A stretch of DNA of 64,000 nucleotides from Gammaproteobacteria bacterium (GCA_021324305.1 JAJPJI010000030.1:16435-80434), one strand, 5' to 3'; shown: positions 1 to 8,805, numbered from the stretch's first letter. The notes: generated by a model not told the origin, from the sequence alone. Numbers and translations: made by a program.

Positions 1-113
1 TCTCTCATAGGTTGCTTCAATGCCTTTTTGTGATAGTATTTGTGCGACCCTATTTAGTCTGTTTAAATTTAAAACAAAATATAATATTCAGTAACACAAA
101 ACAGGAGGCTATC

Positions 114-356
114 GTGAAACCAAGAACGATGTTTTTCGACAACGGCGCTATTCAAGTGGTACAAAAACCTGAAAAATCTGACACTGCTTCTGCCTTGACA
201 TATCAAAAGCTGAAGTTTCACACAGGCATGAATTTTGCTGGTGATGAGTTAGTAGCCAGAGAAATTGATCAGTACCTGGCAGCCATTGAAGATACGGAAG
301 AGAAGCAAGAAATCATGGAATCCAGCATGTCAGCAAGGAAAGGGATGGGCTATTAA
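114..356 (+). CDS. Small hypothetical protein
   Basis: This encodes an 80-residue soluble protein that I do not recognise. A GTG start at 114 is preferred because AGGAGG lies at 103-108 directly upstream. The longer reading from position 12 would place that Shine-Dalgarno sequence and a TATAAT (80-85) inside the gene. An ATG at 129 is an alternative start. The protein has no signal peptide or membrane segment, and its second half is acidic and helical, rich in Glu and Asp. It stands alone on the plus strand, and 150 bases with no evident gene separate it from the convergent nusB. Confidence 0.5.
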   Translation: MKPRTMFFDNGAIQVVQKPEKSDTASALTYQKLKFHTGMNFAGDELVAREIDQYLAAIEDTEEKQEIMESSMSARKGMGY

Positions 357-504
357 GACGCTGGATTGTCAGATCTCCGTGAACTGGATGCGCAGCAGTC
401 AGCGTTGTCATTGCAGTACAGGTTAGCTGGTTCATGGTGAATCACCCAACCTGGTAATCGCGAGGCCGTGTAACGTTCGGCCGCGGCAATCCAGGGAGAA
501 CATT

Positions 505-993
505 CTATTCCTGATTTTTACCCATTTTGATTTCCGTCACGCGATTTTTCTTGGCTATCCTGTCAAGAACACCGTTAACAAACTTGTGTCCTTCAACGGA
601 ACCAAATTTTTTGGTGAGTTCCAGTGCCTCGTTTATGATGACACGGTACGGAACGTCCGGACGCTTGATCAGTTCATAAATGGAAATCCGGAGTACGGCA
701 AGTTCGATGGGATCGATTTCATGTAATGGCCGGCCAAGGAATGGCTGCATTTCATTATCTATTTCATGCAGGTATTTAGGTATCCCGTGTACAAGTTCCT
801 TGAAGTAATTGAGATCCAGTTTTTTGTCGATGTGATAATGCAGAAATTCTGCCTCTATCAAATCCATTGAGGTACCCGCAATTTGCCATTGATACATTGC
901 TTGCAGGGCATAGCGTCGAGCGTTGTGGCGTGCAACCGGATTGATGGTGCTATTTTCTGTTATGGCCGGATTTTGTTTTGGTTCGTTTGGCAT
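505..993 (-). CDS. nusB: Transcription antitermination protein NusB
   Basis: NusB binds boxA RNA together with S10/NusE and takes part in rRNA antitermination. The 162-residue length and the all-helical sequence fit the family. The [17 protein letters not shown] opening near residue 21 and the conserved [30 protein letters not shown] block near residues 115-145 are typical (quoted in pieces: [14 protein letters not shown], then KFVNGVLD). The first 20 residues are polar and variable. With the ATG at 993 the gene overlaps the end of nrdR by 44 bases, so the two are probably cotranscribed and translationally coupled. No strong Shine-Dalgarno precedes 993, so a start a little further in remains possible. 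Confidence 0.93.
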   Translation of the reverse strand: MPNEPKQNPAITENSTINPVARHNARRYALQAMYQWQIAGTSMDLIEAEFLHYHIDKKLDLNYFKELVHGIPKYLHEIDNEMQPFLGRPLHEIDPIELAVLRISIYELIKRPDVPYRVIINEALELTKKFGSVEGHKFVNGVLDRIAKKNRVTEIKMGKNQE

Positions 994-1441
994 ATCGTGT
1001 CAGTCTGCTTATTTCTCTTCGGAACTCATCAATATCCTGAAAGCAACGATATACGGAGGCAAACCGCACATATGCAACCTGGTCCAGCAGGTGCAATTCT
1101 TCCATGACCCATTCGCCAATCTGGGAGGAGGGGATTTCCCGTTCACCGCCTGTCATGGCTTTACGAAAGATTCGGGCAATCGCAGTTTCGATTTGCTCTA
1201 TGCTAACCGGACGCTTTTCCAGGGCACGAAGCATGCCAGCCCGTAGTTTTTCCTCGCTAAATGGTGCCCGGCGGCCATCACGCTTTATGATACGGGGTAG
1301 TGATAACTCAGCCGCTTCATAAGTAGTGAATCGCTCTTTGCAATCAGGGCACTCGCGACGCCTCCGGGTTTGATTACCGTCCCGGATAAGTCGTGAATCA
1401 ATAACTTTCGTGTCACCTGCATTACAGAATGGGCAGTACAT
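950..1441 (-). CDS. nrdR: Transcriptional repressor NrdR
   Basis: NrdR is the zinc-ribbon/ATP-cone repressor that senses ATP/dATP and represses ribonucleotide reductase genes. The 163-residue protein has the normal family length. The N-terminal zinc ribbon shows CPFC at residues 3-6 and CPDC near 31-34, followed by an ATP-cone ([17 protein letters not shown] onward). It lies first in a minus-strand pair with nusB. In many gammaproteobacteria ribD/ribE/ribH sit between nrdR and nusB, and they are absent here. The upstream 120 bases hold the terminator of ispA and presumably the nrdR promoter. Confidence 0.95.
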   Translation of the reverse strand: MYCPFCNAGDTKVIDSRLIRDGNQTRRRRECPDCKERFTTYEAAELSLPRIIKRDGRRAPFSEEKLRAGMLRALEKRPVSIEQIETAIARIFRKAMTGGEREIPSSQIGEWVMEELHLLDQVAYVRFASVYRCFQDIDEFRREISRLTRYAKRTKTKSGHNRK

Positions 1442-1514
1442 CGTTATTCAAGTTTGATTAACTTATTAATGTGCAAAGTTTATCCGAAAACAATGATAAA
1501 TGATAGATAATTAT

Positions 1515-1552
1515 TAAAAAAGGTTGCGGACCTGCTGGAACGAAAGGTCCGC
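1515..1552 (-). terminator. Rho-independent terminator after ispA
   Basis: Read on the minus strand, an 8-bp stem (GCGGACCT / AGGTCCGC, positions 1552-1545 and 1533-1526) with an 11-base loop is followed four bases later by a run of six T. It starts 10 bases past the ispA stop codon, as expected for the end of the xseB-ispA transcript. Confidence 0.7.
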
Positions 1553-1561
1553 GTTTCCCTG

Positions 1562-2446
1562 CTATCTGTTTCGCTGCAGCATGTGTCCTGTCAGCTCACG
1601 AAGCAATTGTGCTTTATGGCCTAGGTAATTGACGGCTTCCAGTGCTTCTTCATATAGTGACTGGACTTTTTCCTTGGCTGGTGTCACGCCAACGAGATGA
1701 GGATAAGTGATTTTTTTGTTTTTGATATCAATCCCCTGGGATTTGCCGAGTATTTCAGTGGTGGATTCCGTATCAAGGATGTCATCCTGGATCTGGAATG
1801 CCAGGCCAATACAATTGCCGAATTCCTGCAGGGCAGTCTGGTTGATTTCATCATCATCCCTGGAAGCGAGGCGTCCCATTTCAATACAGGCGGCAAACAG
1901 GGCGCCTGTTTTTAATCGATAAATATCGATGAGCATTTCCCTGGAAATACTCTCATCATTCATGACAGTGAGATCCAGCGCCTGGCCGGCAGCCATGCCA
2001 TAAGGACCGCAGGCATTGCTCAATGTGCACATCATCTGCAAACGTTTTTCGGCTTTTAATGACGAAGGATGGCTCGCGATGATTTGCATGGCAAGCGTGT
2101 GGAGAGCATCGCCGGCTAATACAGCAATACCTTCACCATATGCTTTATGACAGGTGGGCTTGCCGCGGCGGATGTCAGCATTATCCATACAAGGCAAATC
2201 ATCATGGATCAGGGAATAGGTATGGACGAGCTCAACGGAGCTGGCTGGTATATCAAGATTTTCCAGTGGAGCATCAAATATGAGGCCGGTAGCGTAGATC
2301 AACAATGGCCGAAGATGTTTGCCGCCATTAAATAGTGTGTATTCCATGGCGGTTTTCAACTCCAGCGATGGAATTTCCTGCGAGTACTGAGAAAATATTT
2401 TTTTCAGACGGTTATCGCAGAGCGAGAATAATTCATCCAAAGTCAT
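1562..2446 (-). CDS. ispA: Farnesyl diphosphate synthase (short-chain polyprenyl synthase)
   Basis: The enzyme condenses isopentenyl diphosphate with DMAPP and then GPP to give farnesyl diphosphate, the precursor of undecaprenyl phosphate and quinone side chains. The protein of 294 residues has both aspartate-rich motifs: DDLPCMD (first, chain-length type seen in bacterial FPP synthases) and QDDILD (second), plus the LIHDD context and GGKHLRP near the N-terminus. I place the start at ATG 2446, one base after the xseB stop. A longer reading from 2503 would run into xseB. The usual third partner, dxs, is not next to it. Confidence 0.92.
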   Translation of the reverse strand: MTLDELFSLCDNRLKKIFSQYSQEIPSLELKTAMEYTLFNGGKHLRPLLIYATGLIFDAPLENLDIPASSVELVHTYSLIHDDLPCMDNADIRRGKPTCHKAYGEGIAVLAGDALHTLAMQIIASHPSSLKAEKRLQMMCTLSNACGPYGMAAGQALDLTVMNDESISREMLIDIYRLKTGALFAACIEMGRLASRDDDEINQTALQEFGNCIGLAFQIQDDILDTESTTEILGKSQGIDIKNKKITYPHLVGVTPAKEKVQSLYEEALEAVNYLGHKAQLLRELTGHMLQRNR

Positions 2447-2447
2447 G

Positions 2448-2732
2448 TTAGTCTTCGTTGGCTTCATTGTTTTCAAAACCTTCTTCTTTGTCATCGTCTC
2501 CATAAACAGCCAGTTCTTCCTGATTATTGTTTTGAATCAGGATCTGTACTTTCTGTTCAGCTTCTTCGAGAATTTTCTGGCAATGCTTGATCAAGGTAAT
2601 GCCGCGTTCAAAGTTATCAAGTGACTGCTCAAGCGTCAGCTCGCCATGTTCCATTTTATCGATGAGCTGGGTTATCTCGGTGAGGGATTCTTCAAGAGTT
2701 GGTAATTTTGGTTGCTTTTTTGTCACAAGCAT
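2448..2732 (-). CDS. xseB: Exodeoxyribonuclease VII small subunit
   Basis: XseB is the small subunit of exonuclease VII, which degrades single-stranded DNA. The 94-residue protein has the family core LPTLEESLTEITQLIDKMEHG followed by LTLEQSLDNFERGITLIKHCQKILEEAEQKV (given in part: EESLTEITQLI, LEQSLDNFERG, LEEAEQKV). It then has an unusually long acidic tail of about 25 residues rich in Asp, Glu and Asn. The start is placed at ATG 2732; a more upstream ATG at 2783 would add 17 residues with no family similarity. It precedes ispA with a one-base gap. Confidence 0.88.
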   Translation of the reverse strand: MLVTKKQPKLPTLEESLTEITQLIDKMEHGELTLEQSLDNFERGITLIKHCQKILEEAEQKVQILIQNNNQEELAVYGDDDKEEGFENNEANED

Positions 2733-3101
2733 GGCTCCATTTTTTGCTTGGAAAAAGGTAACTGATATTTTGACCAGATACAACAGGCAAATTCCGTTTT
2801 GACATCGTGTTAATTAAATATCCCGGCAGAGATCCGGATATTTCATCCGCTTAATCTGCGGCATAAGGATGTGCCGCCCGAACGCAGGAGCCTATACAGC
2901 GATGACGACCTTGCTCAAAAATAATTTACACAGCAACACTGATCCGGATACATAAATATTTGTATCTGAATTAAATATTGATTGTTGAGGATATTTTGGG
3001 CGGCCAGGAATGGAAAGCCGGGTCAGGCTGCTGATGCAAATAAAAAAGTTCAGAAGAATAATTAACTTGTGAGATTTTTTACCGCGTATCCCGGCGCTGT
3101 T

Positions 3102-3131
3102 TTCAGAACAATTTATCAAATGGCGTATAAT
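3102..3131 (+). promoter_or_regulatory. Likely promoter of the secreted-protein pair
   Basis: A perfect TATAAT at 3126-3131 has a weak -35 match (TTCAGA, 3102-3107) 18 bases upstream. It lies about 55 bases before the start at 3187. The rest of the 450-base gap 2733-3186 between xseB (leftward) and this gene is AT-rich. I see no further gene in it, and reverse-strand open frames there overlap the secreted gene and look spurious. Confidence 0.45.
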
Positions 3132-3186
3132 ATTTAGTAGTAAATGGGTTGAATGAATTCTTAATTCGAAAAAATGAGGAGTGCTT

Positions 3187-3603
3187 ATGAATACGATCCA
3201 TAAAATCACATTAGCAGCCGCTCTAGGGATGATAGGTTTATTGGCCTGTACAGCTTCCATCGCTGGCGCTCCTGATATCTCAGGGACGTATAAATGCAGT
3301 GGTGTCGATTCAGGAAGCCCGTCCAATCCAAATTTCAATGAATCGATTGTCATCAAGAAGAATGGAGATGTGTTTAACATTCAAGCCATACATAGTGGTG
3401 ATCTGGTTCCATATGACCTGGGAACCGCAGTATTCAACAAGGATGTCAACAATGCTTTTGCGTATGTGTATTGGGGCGTCAAAGATAATTCCACCTTCGG
3501 CATTGAGTTGATGACAATCAAGCCTGATGGTTCGTTTGACGGCGTTTACCTTGATTCCAGTGAAACCAAACCCAGTACAGAGACATGCACAAAATCATCC
3601 TGA
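3187..3603 (+). CDS. Small secreted protein, paralogue of the next gene
   Basis: This is a 138-residue exported protein of unknown function. The start ATG at 3187 is chosen because AGGAG (3177-3181) precedes it. A signal peptide with a hydrophobic core (LAAALGMIGLLACTASIAG) ends near residue 25. The LLAC could alternatively be a lipobox, but the following Thr is unusual. The mature part starts DISGTYKCSG and ends with the pattern FGIELMTIKPDGSFDGVY, then TETCTKSS. The same layout is found in the gene at 3649, so the two are tandem paralogues. Two conserved Cys residues flank the domain and could form a disulfide. I recognise no named family. Confidence 0.75.
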   Translation: MNTIHKITLAAALGMIGLLACTASIAGAPDISGTYKCSGVDSGSPSNPNFNESIVIKKNGDVFNIQAIHSGDLVPYDLGTAVFNKDVNNAFAYVYWGVKDNSTFGIELMTIKPDGSFDGVYLDSSETKPSTETCTKSS

Positions 3604-3648
3604 AACTTACTAACTTGCCTGTAAGGTGATCTGAAAAAGGAGTGAATT

Positions 3649-4098
3649 ATGAAAGCCACAATCAACAGTTTCTGTGCAGTTACGGTTGCTTCCTTGTTTG
3701 CTATGGCAGCTTATGCACAAAATACCAGTGCACCATCGACGTCTACCCCGTCAACTTCAACTCCATCGACTTCAACTCCGTCTATAGTTGGGAGTTATCA
3801 ATGTCAACGAATCGATTCATCGAATACCACTACTTCATATCCGCTTGCAATTAAAAGCAATGGAAGCATCTACACCCTGGAATGGGAAAATTCAGCAGGG
3901 TTTCCGGCGCTTTACGGAGTGGGTTTGATGCATCCGAGCATGAATAATGTGCTTGGTGCGAAATTTTTTGATCCAAAGGATTCCAGTATTTTCGGCGTGG
4001 AAGTCTTTAATCTGAAGCCTGATGGTTCATTGTCAGCTAACTGGGCAGTGCAATCAACAAATCAGGTTGGTTCAGAAACTTGTACCAGAAGCTCATAA
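3649..4098 (+). CDS. Small secreted protein with STP repeats, paralogue of the previous gene
   Basis: This 149-residue exported protein has a clear signal peptide ending AYAQ near residue 24. A low-complexity linker follows, made of the five-residue repeat STPST, and then a domain of about 100 residues. The domain shares its landmarks with the gene at 3187: GSYQCQRIDS at the start, KSNGSIYTLEWE, FGVEVFNLKPDGSL, and a C-terminal ETCTRSS. AAGGAG precedes the ATG by 8 bases. The 45-base gap to the upstream gene suggests a shared transcript. The function is unknown; a periplasmic or secreted role is inferred only from the signal peptide. Confidence 0.75.
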   Translation: MKATINSFCAVTVASLFAMAAYAQNTSAPSTSTPSTSTPSTSTPSIVGSYQCQRIDSSNTTTSYPLAIKSNGSIYTLEWENSAGFPALYGVGLMHPSMNNVLGAKFFDPKDSSIFGVEVFNLKPDGSLSANWAVQSTNQVGSETCTRSS

Positions 4099-4109
4099 GC
4101 TGATTTGCA

Positions 4110-4154
4110 GCATTATTGTCACTGAATGCAGGCGCATCACAGTGACAATAATGC
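4110..4154. terminator. Hairpin between convergent genes
   Basis: A perfect 15-bp inverted repeat (4110-4124 and 4140-4154) has an inner 4-bp stem (ATGC/GCAT) inside its 15-base loop. It sits exactly between the plus-strand secreted gene (ends 4098) and the minus-strand icd (ends 4164). No long T-run follows on either side, so bidirectional termination is plausible but not certain. Confidence 0.55.
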
Positions 4155-4163
4155 TTTGTGACG

Positions 4164-5627
4164 TTACTGTCCTTGTGCGAGCGTAAAACCCAATTCGCCA
4201 TTGAACGTGTACAGATTCTCTGTCTTGATTGTATCCAGTCCCAGCTCATTTAATTTTGCGAGCAATTGAATAATATCCGCATGGCTTACGGGTTTTAATT
4301 CCTTGATGTTTTTTGCGGATTGGAATCTGCAGCAGCAATGCCGCAAATAGGGCGCTTCAATACTGCTGTTTGGCCAGATTTTTAATCCGCGGCTGGTAAT
4401 GACGATCAGTTCAAGTGGGCTGCCAGCTGTGGCAAGCTTGGCTGCGAGCTCGTCAGCGGGAACATCGAGTGGATTATCGATGAAGATATCCACGCCGACC
4501 AGTTCCTTTTTACTTTGCGCCTTCGGCTGGCCGCCGTAGCATTCGATTTTGGCGTAAGCGCCAGGTTTATAATCGGCAGGCTTGAAATGGGCAGGTTTTT
4601 GGCCCAGTCGTTCAATCACTGCGTCAGCAAACTCTTGCGTTCCAACTTTTTTCTTGCTGAGCTCAGAAGAATAGATATCACCTGTGTGTATGCCGTCTTC
4701 GATTGTTTTCAGCCAGGCATTTTCGATTGTGGTTGCGACTTCAGGCTGATTGATATGTACCAGCATCTGCACGGCTGCATTGAGCAAACCTGAAGGATTT
4801 GCCATATTCTTTCCCGCAATATCCGGAGCAGAACCGTGAATGGCTTCAAACATCGCGACCTGATTGCCGATATTCGCGGAACCGGCCAAACCAACTGATC
4901 CGGCAACCTGTGCGGCAACATCGGAGATGATGTCGCCGTACAAATTCAGCGTGACGATCACATCGAAACGCTCGGGATCGCTGGCAATTAATGCGGTGCC
5001 TATATCAACGATCAAATGTTCGCTTTTAATGTCGGGATACTGCGCGGCGACTTCATTGAAAACGCGATGAAACAAGCCATCGGTCATTTTCATGATGTTA
5101 TCCTTGCTGAGGCACGTTACCTTGTGACGGTTGAATTTGCGCGCATACTCAAAAGCATATTGAATAATACGTTCACAGCCAGGGCGCGTGATCAGCTTCA
5201 GGCATTGATACACTTCGTCTGTCTCACGATGTTCAATTCCGGAATAAGTGTCTTCCTCGTTTTCACGTACGATAACCAGGTCAATATCAGGAAATTTTGT
5301 ACGTACAAATGGCGGATAGGAAATACAGGGACGCACGTTTGCGAATAAACCCAGTGTCTTGCGCATGGTGACATTCAAGCTCTTGTAACCGCCTCCCTGA
5401 GGAGTGGTGATGGGACCTTTGAGTAAGACCTTGGTGCGCTTGATGGATTCCCAGGCTTGGTCAGGAATACCGGTAGTGTTGCCCTGGAGATAGACTTTTT
5501 CGCCTACTTCAATGACTTCAGGCGCAATCTGCGCCTTGGCAGCTTCAAGAATCTTCAGCGTCGCAGTCATGATCTCCGGGCCGATTCCGTCGCCATATGC
5601 CACTGTGATGGGGGTTTTGATCGCCAT
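4164..5627 (-). CDS. icd: NADP-dependent isocitrate dehydrogenase, long form
   Basis: The enzyme oxidatively decarboxylates isocitrate to 2-oxoglutarate in the TCA cycle. The 487-residue protein begins with the family signature AYGDGIGPEIM and shows the substrate loop around LNVTMRKTLGLFANVRPC. It also has the IVRENEEDTYSGIEH segment and the late motif IHGSAPDIAGKNMANP. It is about 70 residues longer than the E. coli enzyme. The extra C-terminal domain of roughly 140 residues (from about GVDIFID onward) matches the Thermus/Rickettsia-type long IDH. It is transcribed alone and convergent with the secreted-protein pair. Confidence 0.9.
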   Translation of the reverse strand: MAIKTPITVAYGDGIGPEIMTATLKILEAAKAQIAPEVIEVGEKVYLQGNTTGIPDQAWESIKRTKVLLKGPITTPQGGGYKSLNVTMRKTLGLFANVRPCISYPPFVRTKFPDIDLVIVRENEEDTYSGIEHRETDEVYQCLKLITRPGCERIIQYAFEYARKFNRHKVTCLSKDNIMKMTDGLFHRVFNEVAAQYPDIKSEHLIVDIGTALIASDPERFDVIVTLNLYGDIISDVAAQVAGSVGLAGSANIGNQVAMFEAIHGSAPDIAGKNMANPSGLLNAAVQMLVHINQPEVATTIENAWLKTIEDGIHTGDIYSSELSKKKVGTQEFADAVIERLGQKPAHFKPADYKPGAYAKIECYGGQPKAQSKKELVGVDIFIDNPLDVPADELAAKLATAGSPLELIVITSRGLKIWPNSSIEAPYLRHCCCRFQSAKNIKELKPVSHADIIQLLAKLNELGLDTIKTENLYTFNGELGFTLAQGQ

Positions 5628-5741
5628 GGATGAATATTCTCCTCAATTAAGTTTTATTATAACGTAATTTGTAAAGTCCCGTCATAAGCCAGAAAACGAC
5701 GGCTGCCTGTTTGCCATTAACCATTGTAGTTTCAACTATCT

Positions 5742-7148
5742 CTAACTGTTTCGGATCCGTAATGATTCCAGATATTCAAGCGCGGGGCGTGCGACAGTTT
5801 TGCTTGTTCCCTGATTTAGAACTTTCAGATCGCGCTGATGCTGCGAAAAAAAAGTATGTATTGACATTTTGCCTGATAATGCCTGAATGGCATGTGTGTG
5901 TGCGATGACTTTATCCCATGCGCAATAGCCAAACGATGAGCCGGTGAAATTGCTTTTTCTTGCGCGGGTATTTATATATTCACGCATCGGCGCCATCAAT
6001 GTTTCATGCTGCTGTCGTGCCAGCTTTTCATTTTCAGATATCAGATGTGTTTCGATTAACTGATCGATATGAACCAGTTCATAGAGGTTCAGAATGAAGC
6101 GATGGGTGTAAAGCGGCCTGGTCTGTTTTATTCTGGCGGGTGTCATGTTGTTATGCGATGCCAGATAGGACTGTATGAATAAGCGGTTATAGGTTATTCC
6201 ATCCGCTGCTATCACCGGATCTGTTAATAATTCACCTGACAAAGGGCAGGTCAACAGTTTTTGCAGCTGCTGAAGATCAAGCCTTGTTTTCAGCTTGGTG
6301 TCTGTTTCGAATAACAGATTTCTGATGTCGGAGAACAATTTATTGCTTGTCAAAAGGCTTTCATTCAATAACGACCTGTCAATAGGGTCTGAATGTTTCT
6401 GGTTTATCCATTCCCTGATCTCGGCATGCTGGTAAGTGGTTCCTTGCGGTGTGATGACTGGCGAAGTAATAGCGTAGAACCCGATGGGACAGTTAAATAA
6501 CGCATCGAAATTTTTTGCCATTGTCGCTGGCATGCCAATCTCGCCATTTATGCAAACGGCATTTTCTGTCTCCGGCACGGTCTCGATTGACTGCTTATCT
6601 GTCTTTGAGGCGACATGGATGCTTTCATCTGCGGAATCCTGTGATTCTTTTTCTGTTAGGTCTTTTGACGAATGTAGCTCCTGAAGAATCATGATGTCAT
6701 TGAGAGCAGACAGATAATTTGGATAGCCATTAAATTTCTGCCTGAATAAAAGCAGGTCGTCAGCCAACGTGAGCAGATTTGCAGGATTCACAGAAAATTG
6801 AACTTCAAGGCGCTGATTGCGCGAATACGAGCTCAGTGCCAGAAGACCGCGGATATATTGATCCTTCAGGCTGGGTGTCTTTAGCGTCGCATAGCCGGTA
6901 TTCATTATCATTGGCGTTTGCAAGATCTGGCTGATTTCCTTGCTGAGGCCTGAATCCTTGCCTTTCCGGTTCTGGAGGTATGACAAAAGAGCATGTAAAT
7001 TGTCCGGATTGATATGGTACTGATCATACAGGACATCCAGCCGCCTATCTTCATCAAGGCTGATCAGTGATTTGACGTATTCTTCCCTTCCCTCATAGGT
7101 CACGAGATCACTAAAACTTATTGCGAGAAATTGGCGTCGATTTTCCAT
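5742..7148 (-). CDS. Protein with two U-box domains, candidate E3 ubiquitin ligase effector
   Basis: This 468-residue protein has two U-box-like domains. The first lies at about residues 217-280 (FNCPIGFYAITSPVITPQG, then TYQHAEIREWI). The second is at about 298-365 (LTCPLSGELLTDPVIAADG, then TYNRLFIQSYL). Both keep the U-box core hydrophobics, the DPV/SPV turn and the G-x-TY motif, and they lack zinc-ligand Cys/His pairs, as U-boxes do. Ubiquitin does not exist in bacteria, so the likely role is in a eukaryotic host cell. Legionella LubX also carries two U-boxes. The N-terminal 200 residues are helical and unrecognised, and the C-terminal tail is polar. The gene lies 24 bases downstream of murF on the same strand, so it may share its transcript. 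Secretion is inferred, not shown. Confidence 0.8.
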   Translation of the reverse strand: MENRRQFLAISFSDLVTYEGREEYVKSLISLDEDRRLDVLYDQYHINPDNLHALLSYLQNRKGKDSGLSKEISQILQTPMIMNTGYATLKTPSLKDQYIRGLLALSSYSRNQRLEVQFSVNPANLLTLADDLLLFRQKFNGYPNYLSALNDIMILQELHSSKDLTEKESQDSADESIHVASKTDKQSIETVPETENAVCINGEIGMPATMAKNFDALFNCPIGFYAITSPVITPQGTTYQHAEIREWINQKHSDPIDRSLLNESLLTSNKLFSDIRNLLFETDTKLKTRLDLQQLQKLLTCPLSGELLTDPVIAADGITYNRLFIQSYLASHNNMTPARIKQTRPLYTHRFILNLYELVHIDQLIETHLISENEKLARQQHETLMAPMREYINTRARKSNFTGSSFGYCAWDKVIAHTHAIQALSGKMSIHTFFSQHQRDLKVLNQGTSKTVARPALEYLESLRIRNS

Positions 7149-7172
7149 ATTTTACCCGTTAATCAACTGTTA

Positions 7173-8525
7173 TCAGGTAACTAATCCGGCAATCACCTTT
7201 TCCATGCGCATTGATCTTGATCCCTTCACCAGAATAGTTGTTGTATTGTATAAAAATGGCTTGAGTGCATTTACCAGTTTTTCCTGCTCGTTGAAATGAT
7301 AAGCACCTTCGCCAAATGCCTGTGCCGTGTTGGCGCTAAGTTCACCAAAGGTAAACAAATAATCAATTCCCGCCTGGCGGATTGTCTCACCGGCTGCGTG
7401 GTGTAATGATTTTGTTTCACTGCCTAATTCCTTCATATCGCCAAGCACGAGAATTTTTTTCCCGACAAATGAAGCCAGGGTATTGACGGCTGCCTGCAGA
7501 GAGAAAGGATTGGCATTGTAAGTGTCATCGATGATCTTGACGCCGTTTGCCAGCGTGTGCATTTGCAAGCGTCCCGGCGCGGGTTTGATGTGTTCCAGGC
7601 CTGACTTGATGGCTTTCAGGTCAATGCCGATAGCGAGAGCGGCTGCGGCTGCGGCGACAGCGTTTGATACATTGTGTTTGCCAAGTAGGGGCAGGTTAAT
7701 ATCAATGCTGCCATGAGGGGAGCGCAAGGTAATGTGCTGGCTTCCGGAGGCTTCGTGCATGGTTGCGCTGACATCAGCGTCAGCATGAAACCCGAAAGTG
7801 ATGCACTGGTGGCTGCCTATAGTGTCACGCCAGAAAGGATAAAACGCATCGTCCCGGTTTAGAATGGCGATTCCATCCTGTTGCAAGCCGGAGAAGATTT
7901 CGGCTTTGGCGCGCGCCACGCCGGCAACGTCGCCAACGCCTTCAAGATGCGATGCGGCTGCATTGGTGATGACGGCAACCCTGGGGCGGGTCATTTTGGT
8001 CAAATATTCAATTTCGCCAAAATGATTCATGCCCATCTCGATGGCGGCAAAACGGTGTTGGCTGCTTAAGCGGGCAAGTGTCAGTGGCAAACCCCAGTGA
8101 TTATTCAGTGTTCCCTGGGTGGCAAGCACTTGCTGGTCATTGCCGTCACATGCGGCGATCATAATTGAAGCGATCATGTTTTTCAGCGTGGTTTTGCCAT
8201 TGCTTCCAGTGACGGCGACAAATGGTATATTGAATTGATCACGCCATGCGCTACCTAGTTTTCCCAGTGCTGCTGTGGTATCTGCGACAGGCAGCTGGAA
8301 CAATCGGGAATCTACTCTCCGGCTCACGATTGCAGCGGCCGCTCCTTTTTTATAGGCTTCTTCAATATAATCATGACCATCGACGCGTTCTCCAGGTATG
8401 GCAATAAAGAGATTGCCTGGTTGTAGCGTTCGCGTGTCAATACTAAGGCCTGTAAATTCCGTTTCAGGGGAGCTGGTTGTTAGCCCAAGAACCTTGGCTG
8501 CTTGTGCCAGTGTCATTTGTATCAT
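7173..8525 (-). CDS. murF: UDP-N-acetylmuramoyl-tripeptide--D-alanyl-D-alanine ligase
   Basis: MurF adds D-Ala-D-Ala to UDP-MurNAc-tripeptide, the last cytoplasmic step of the peptidoglycan stem peptide. The 450-residue protein has the N-terminal MurF domain (SIDTRTLQPGNLFIAIPG). It also has the ATP-binding P-loop VTGSNGKTTLKNM, the central AIEMGMNHFGEI and the C-terminal ligase motif IIDDTYNANPFS. I place the start at ATG 8525; another ATG lies at 8516. The longer reading to 8651 adds a hydrophobic stretch that is not part of the family. The usual dcw-cluster neighbours (murE, mraY) are not present; instead the two-U-box gene follows. Confidence 0.93.
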   Translation of the reverse strand: MIQMTLAQAAKVLGLTTSSPETEFTGLSIDTRTLQPGNLFIAIPGERVDGHDYIEEAYKKGAAAAIVSRRVDSRLFQLPVADTTAALGKLGSAWRDQFNIPFVAVTGSNGKTTLKNMIASIMIAACDGNDQQVLATQGTLNNHWGLPLTLARLSSQHRFAAIEMGMNHFGEIEYLTKMTRPRVAVITNAAASHLEGVGDVAGVARAKAEIFSGLQQDGIAILNRDDAFYPFWRDTIGSHQCITFGFHADADVSATMHEASGSQHITLRSPHGSIDINLPLLGKHNVSNAVAAAAAALAIGIDLKAIKSGLEHIKPAPGRLQMHTLANGVKIIDDTYNANPFSLQAAVNTLASFVGKKILVLGDMKELGSETKSLHHAAGETIRQAGIDYLFTFGELSANTAQAFGEGAYHFNEQEKLVNALKPFLYNTTTILVKGSRSMRMEKVIAGLVT

Positions 8526-8633
8526 GAGTAGAATCCATATGAATAAAGATATCGTGCAGTATAATATCACTCTTGGGAAAATGACAAATGACCTTGTTTC
8601 TGCCAGCAATAGCGGAGAGAGCTGTCGGAAAAA

Positions 8634-8747
8634 CCGGACCCCTGCTTTCACAGGGATGACAAAGGTGTGAAGATGACAAGGTGCGGAGATGGCAGGATGC
8701 TGGCTCGATACATTTCAATGTCATGCCAGCGAAAGCTGGCATCCAGC
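8634..8747. repeat. Dispersed palindromic repeats (two degenerate copies)
   Basis: Two copies of a dispersed element lie in the 280-base gap upstream of the peptidase gene. At 8719-8747 the sequence reads GTCATGCCAGCGAAAGCTGGCATCC-like, with the palindromic core GCCAGCgaaaGCTGGC. At 8634-8660 there is a half copy in the other orientation. Related copies occur at 16411, inside the ends of 19477-19819, and at 45382, 45579, 45997 and 46057. Such elements are often transcribed as hairpins, and nothing here points to a gene. Confidence 0.6.
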
Positions 8748-8805
8748 TCACCTCCTCCTGCGCATTTTGCATAAGGAAGAGGCTGGAGAAAGGAGATTTT
8801 AAAAC

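Noticed and set aside
2892..3380. 162-residue open frame on the minus strand
   Set aside because: It overlaps the plus-strand secreted gene, which has a signal peptide, a binding site and a paralogue. No binding site or family supports the minus frame.
4110..4154. Operator or recombination site formed by the 15-bp inverted repeat
   Set aside because: It lies between convergent gene ends, where a hairpin at the transcript ends is the simpler explanation.
8526..8651. N-terminal extension of MurF with a hydrophobic stretch
   Set aside because: MurF is cytoplasmic and the family starts at the ATG at 8525 or 8516. The extra residues would be unique.
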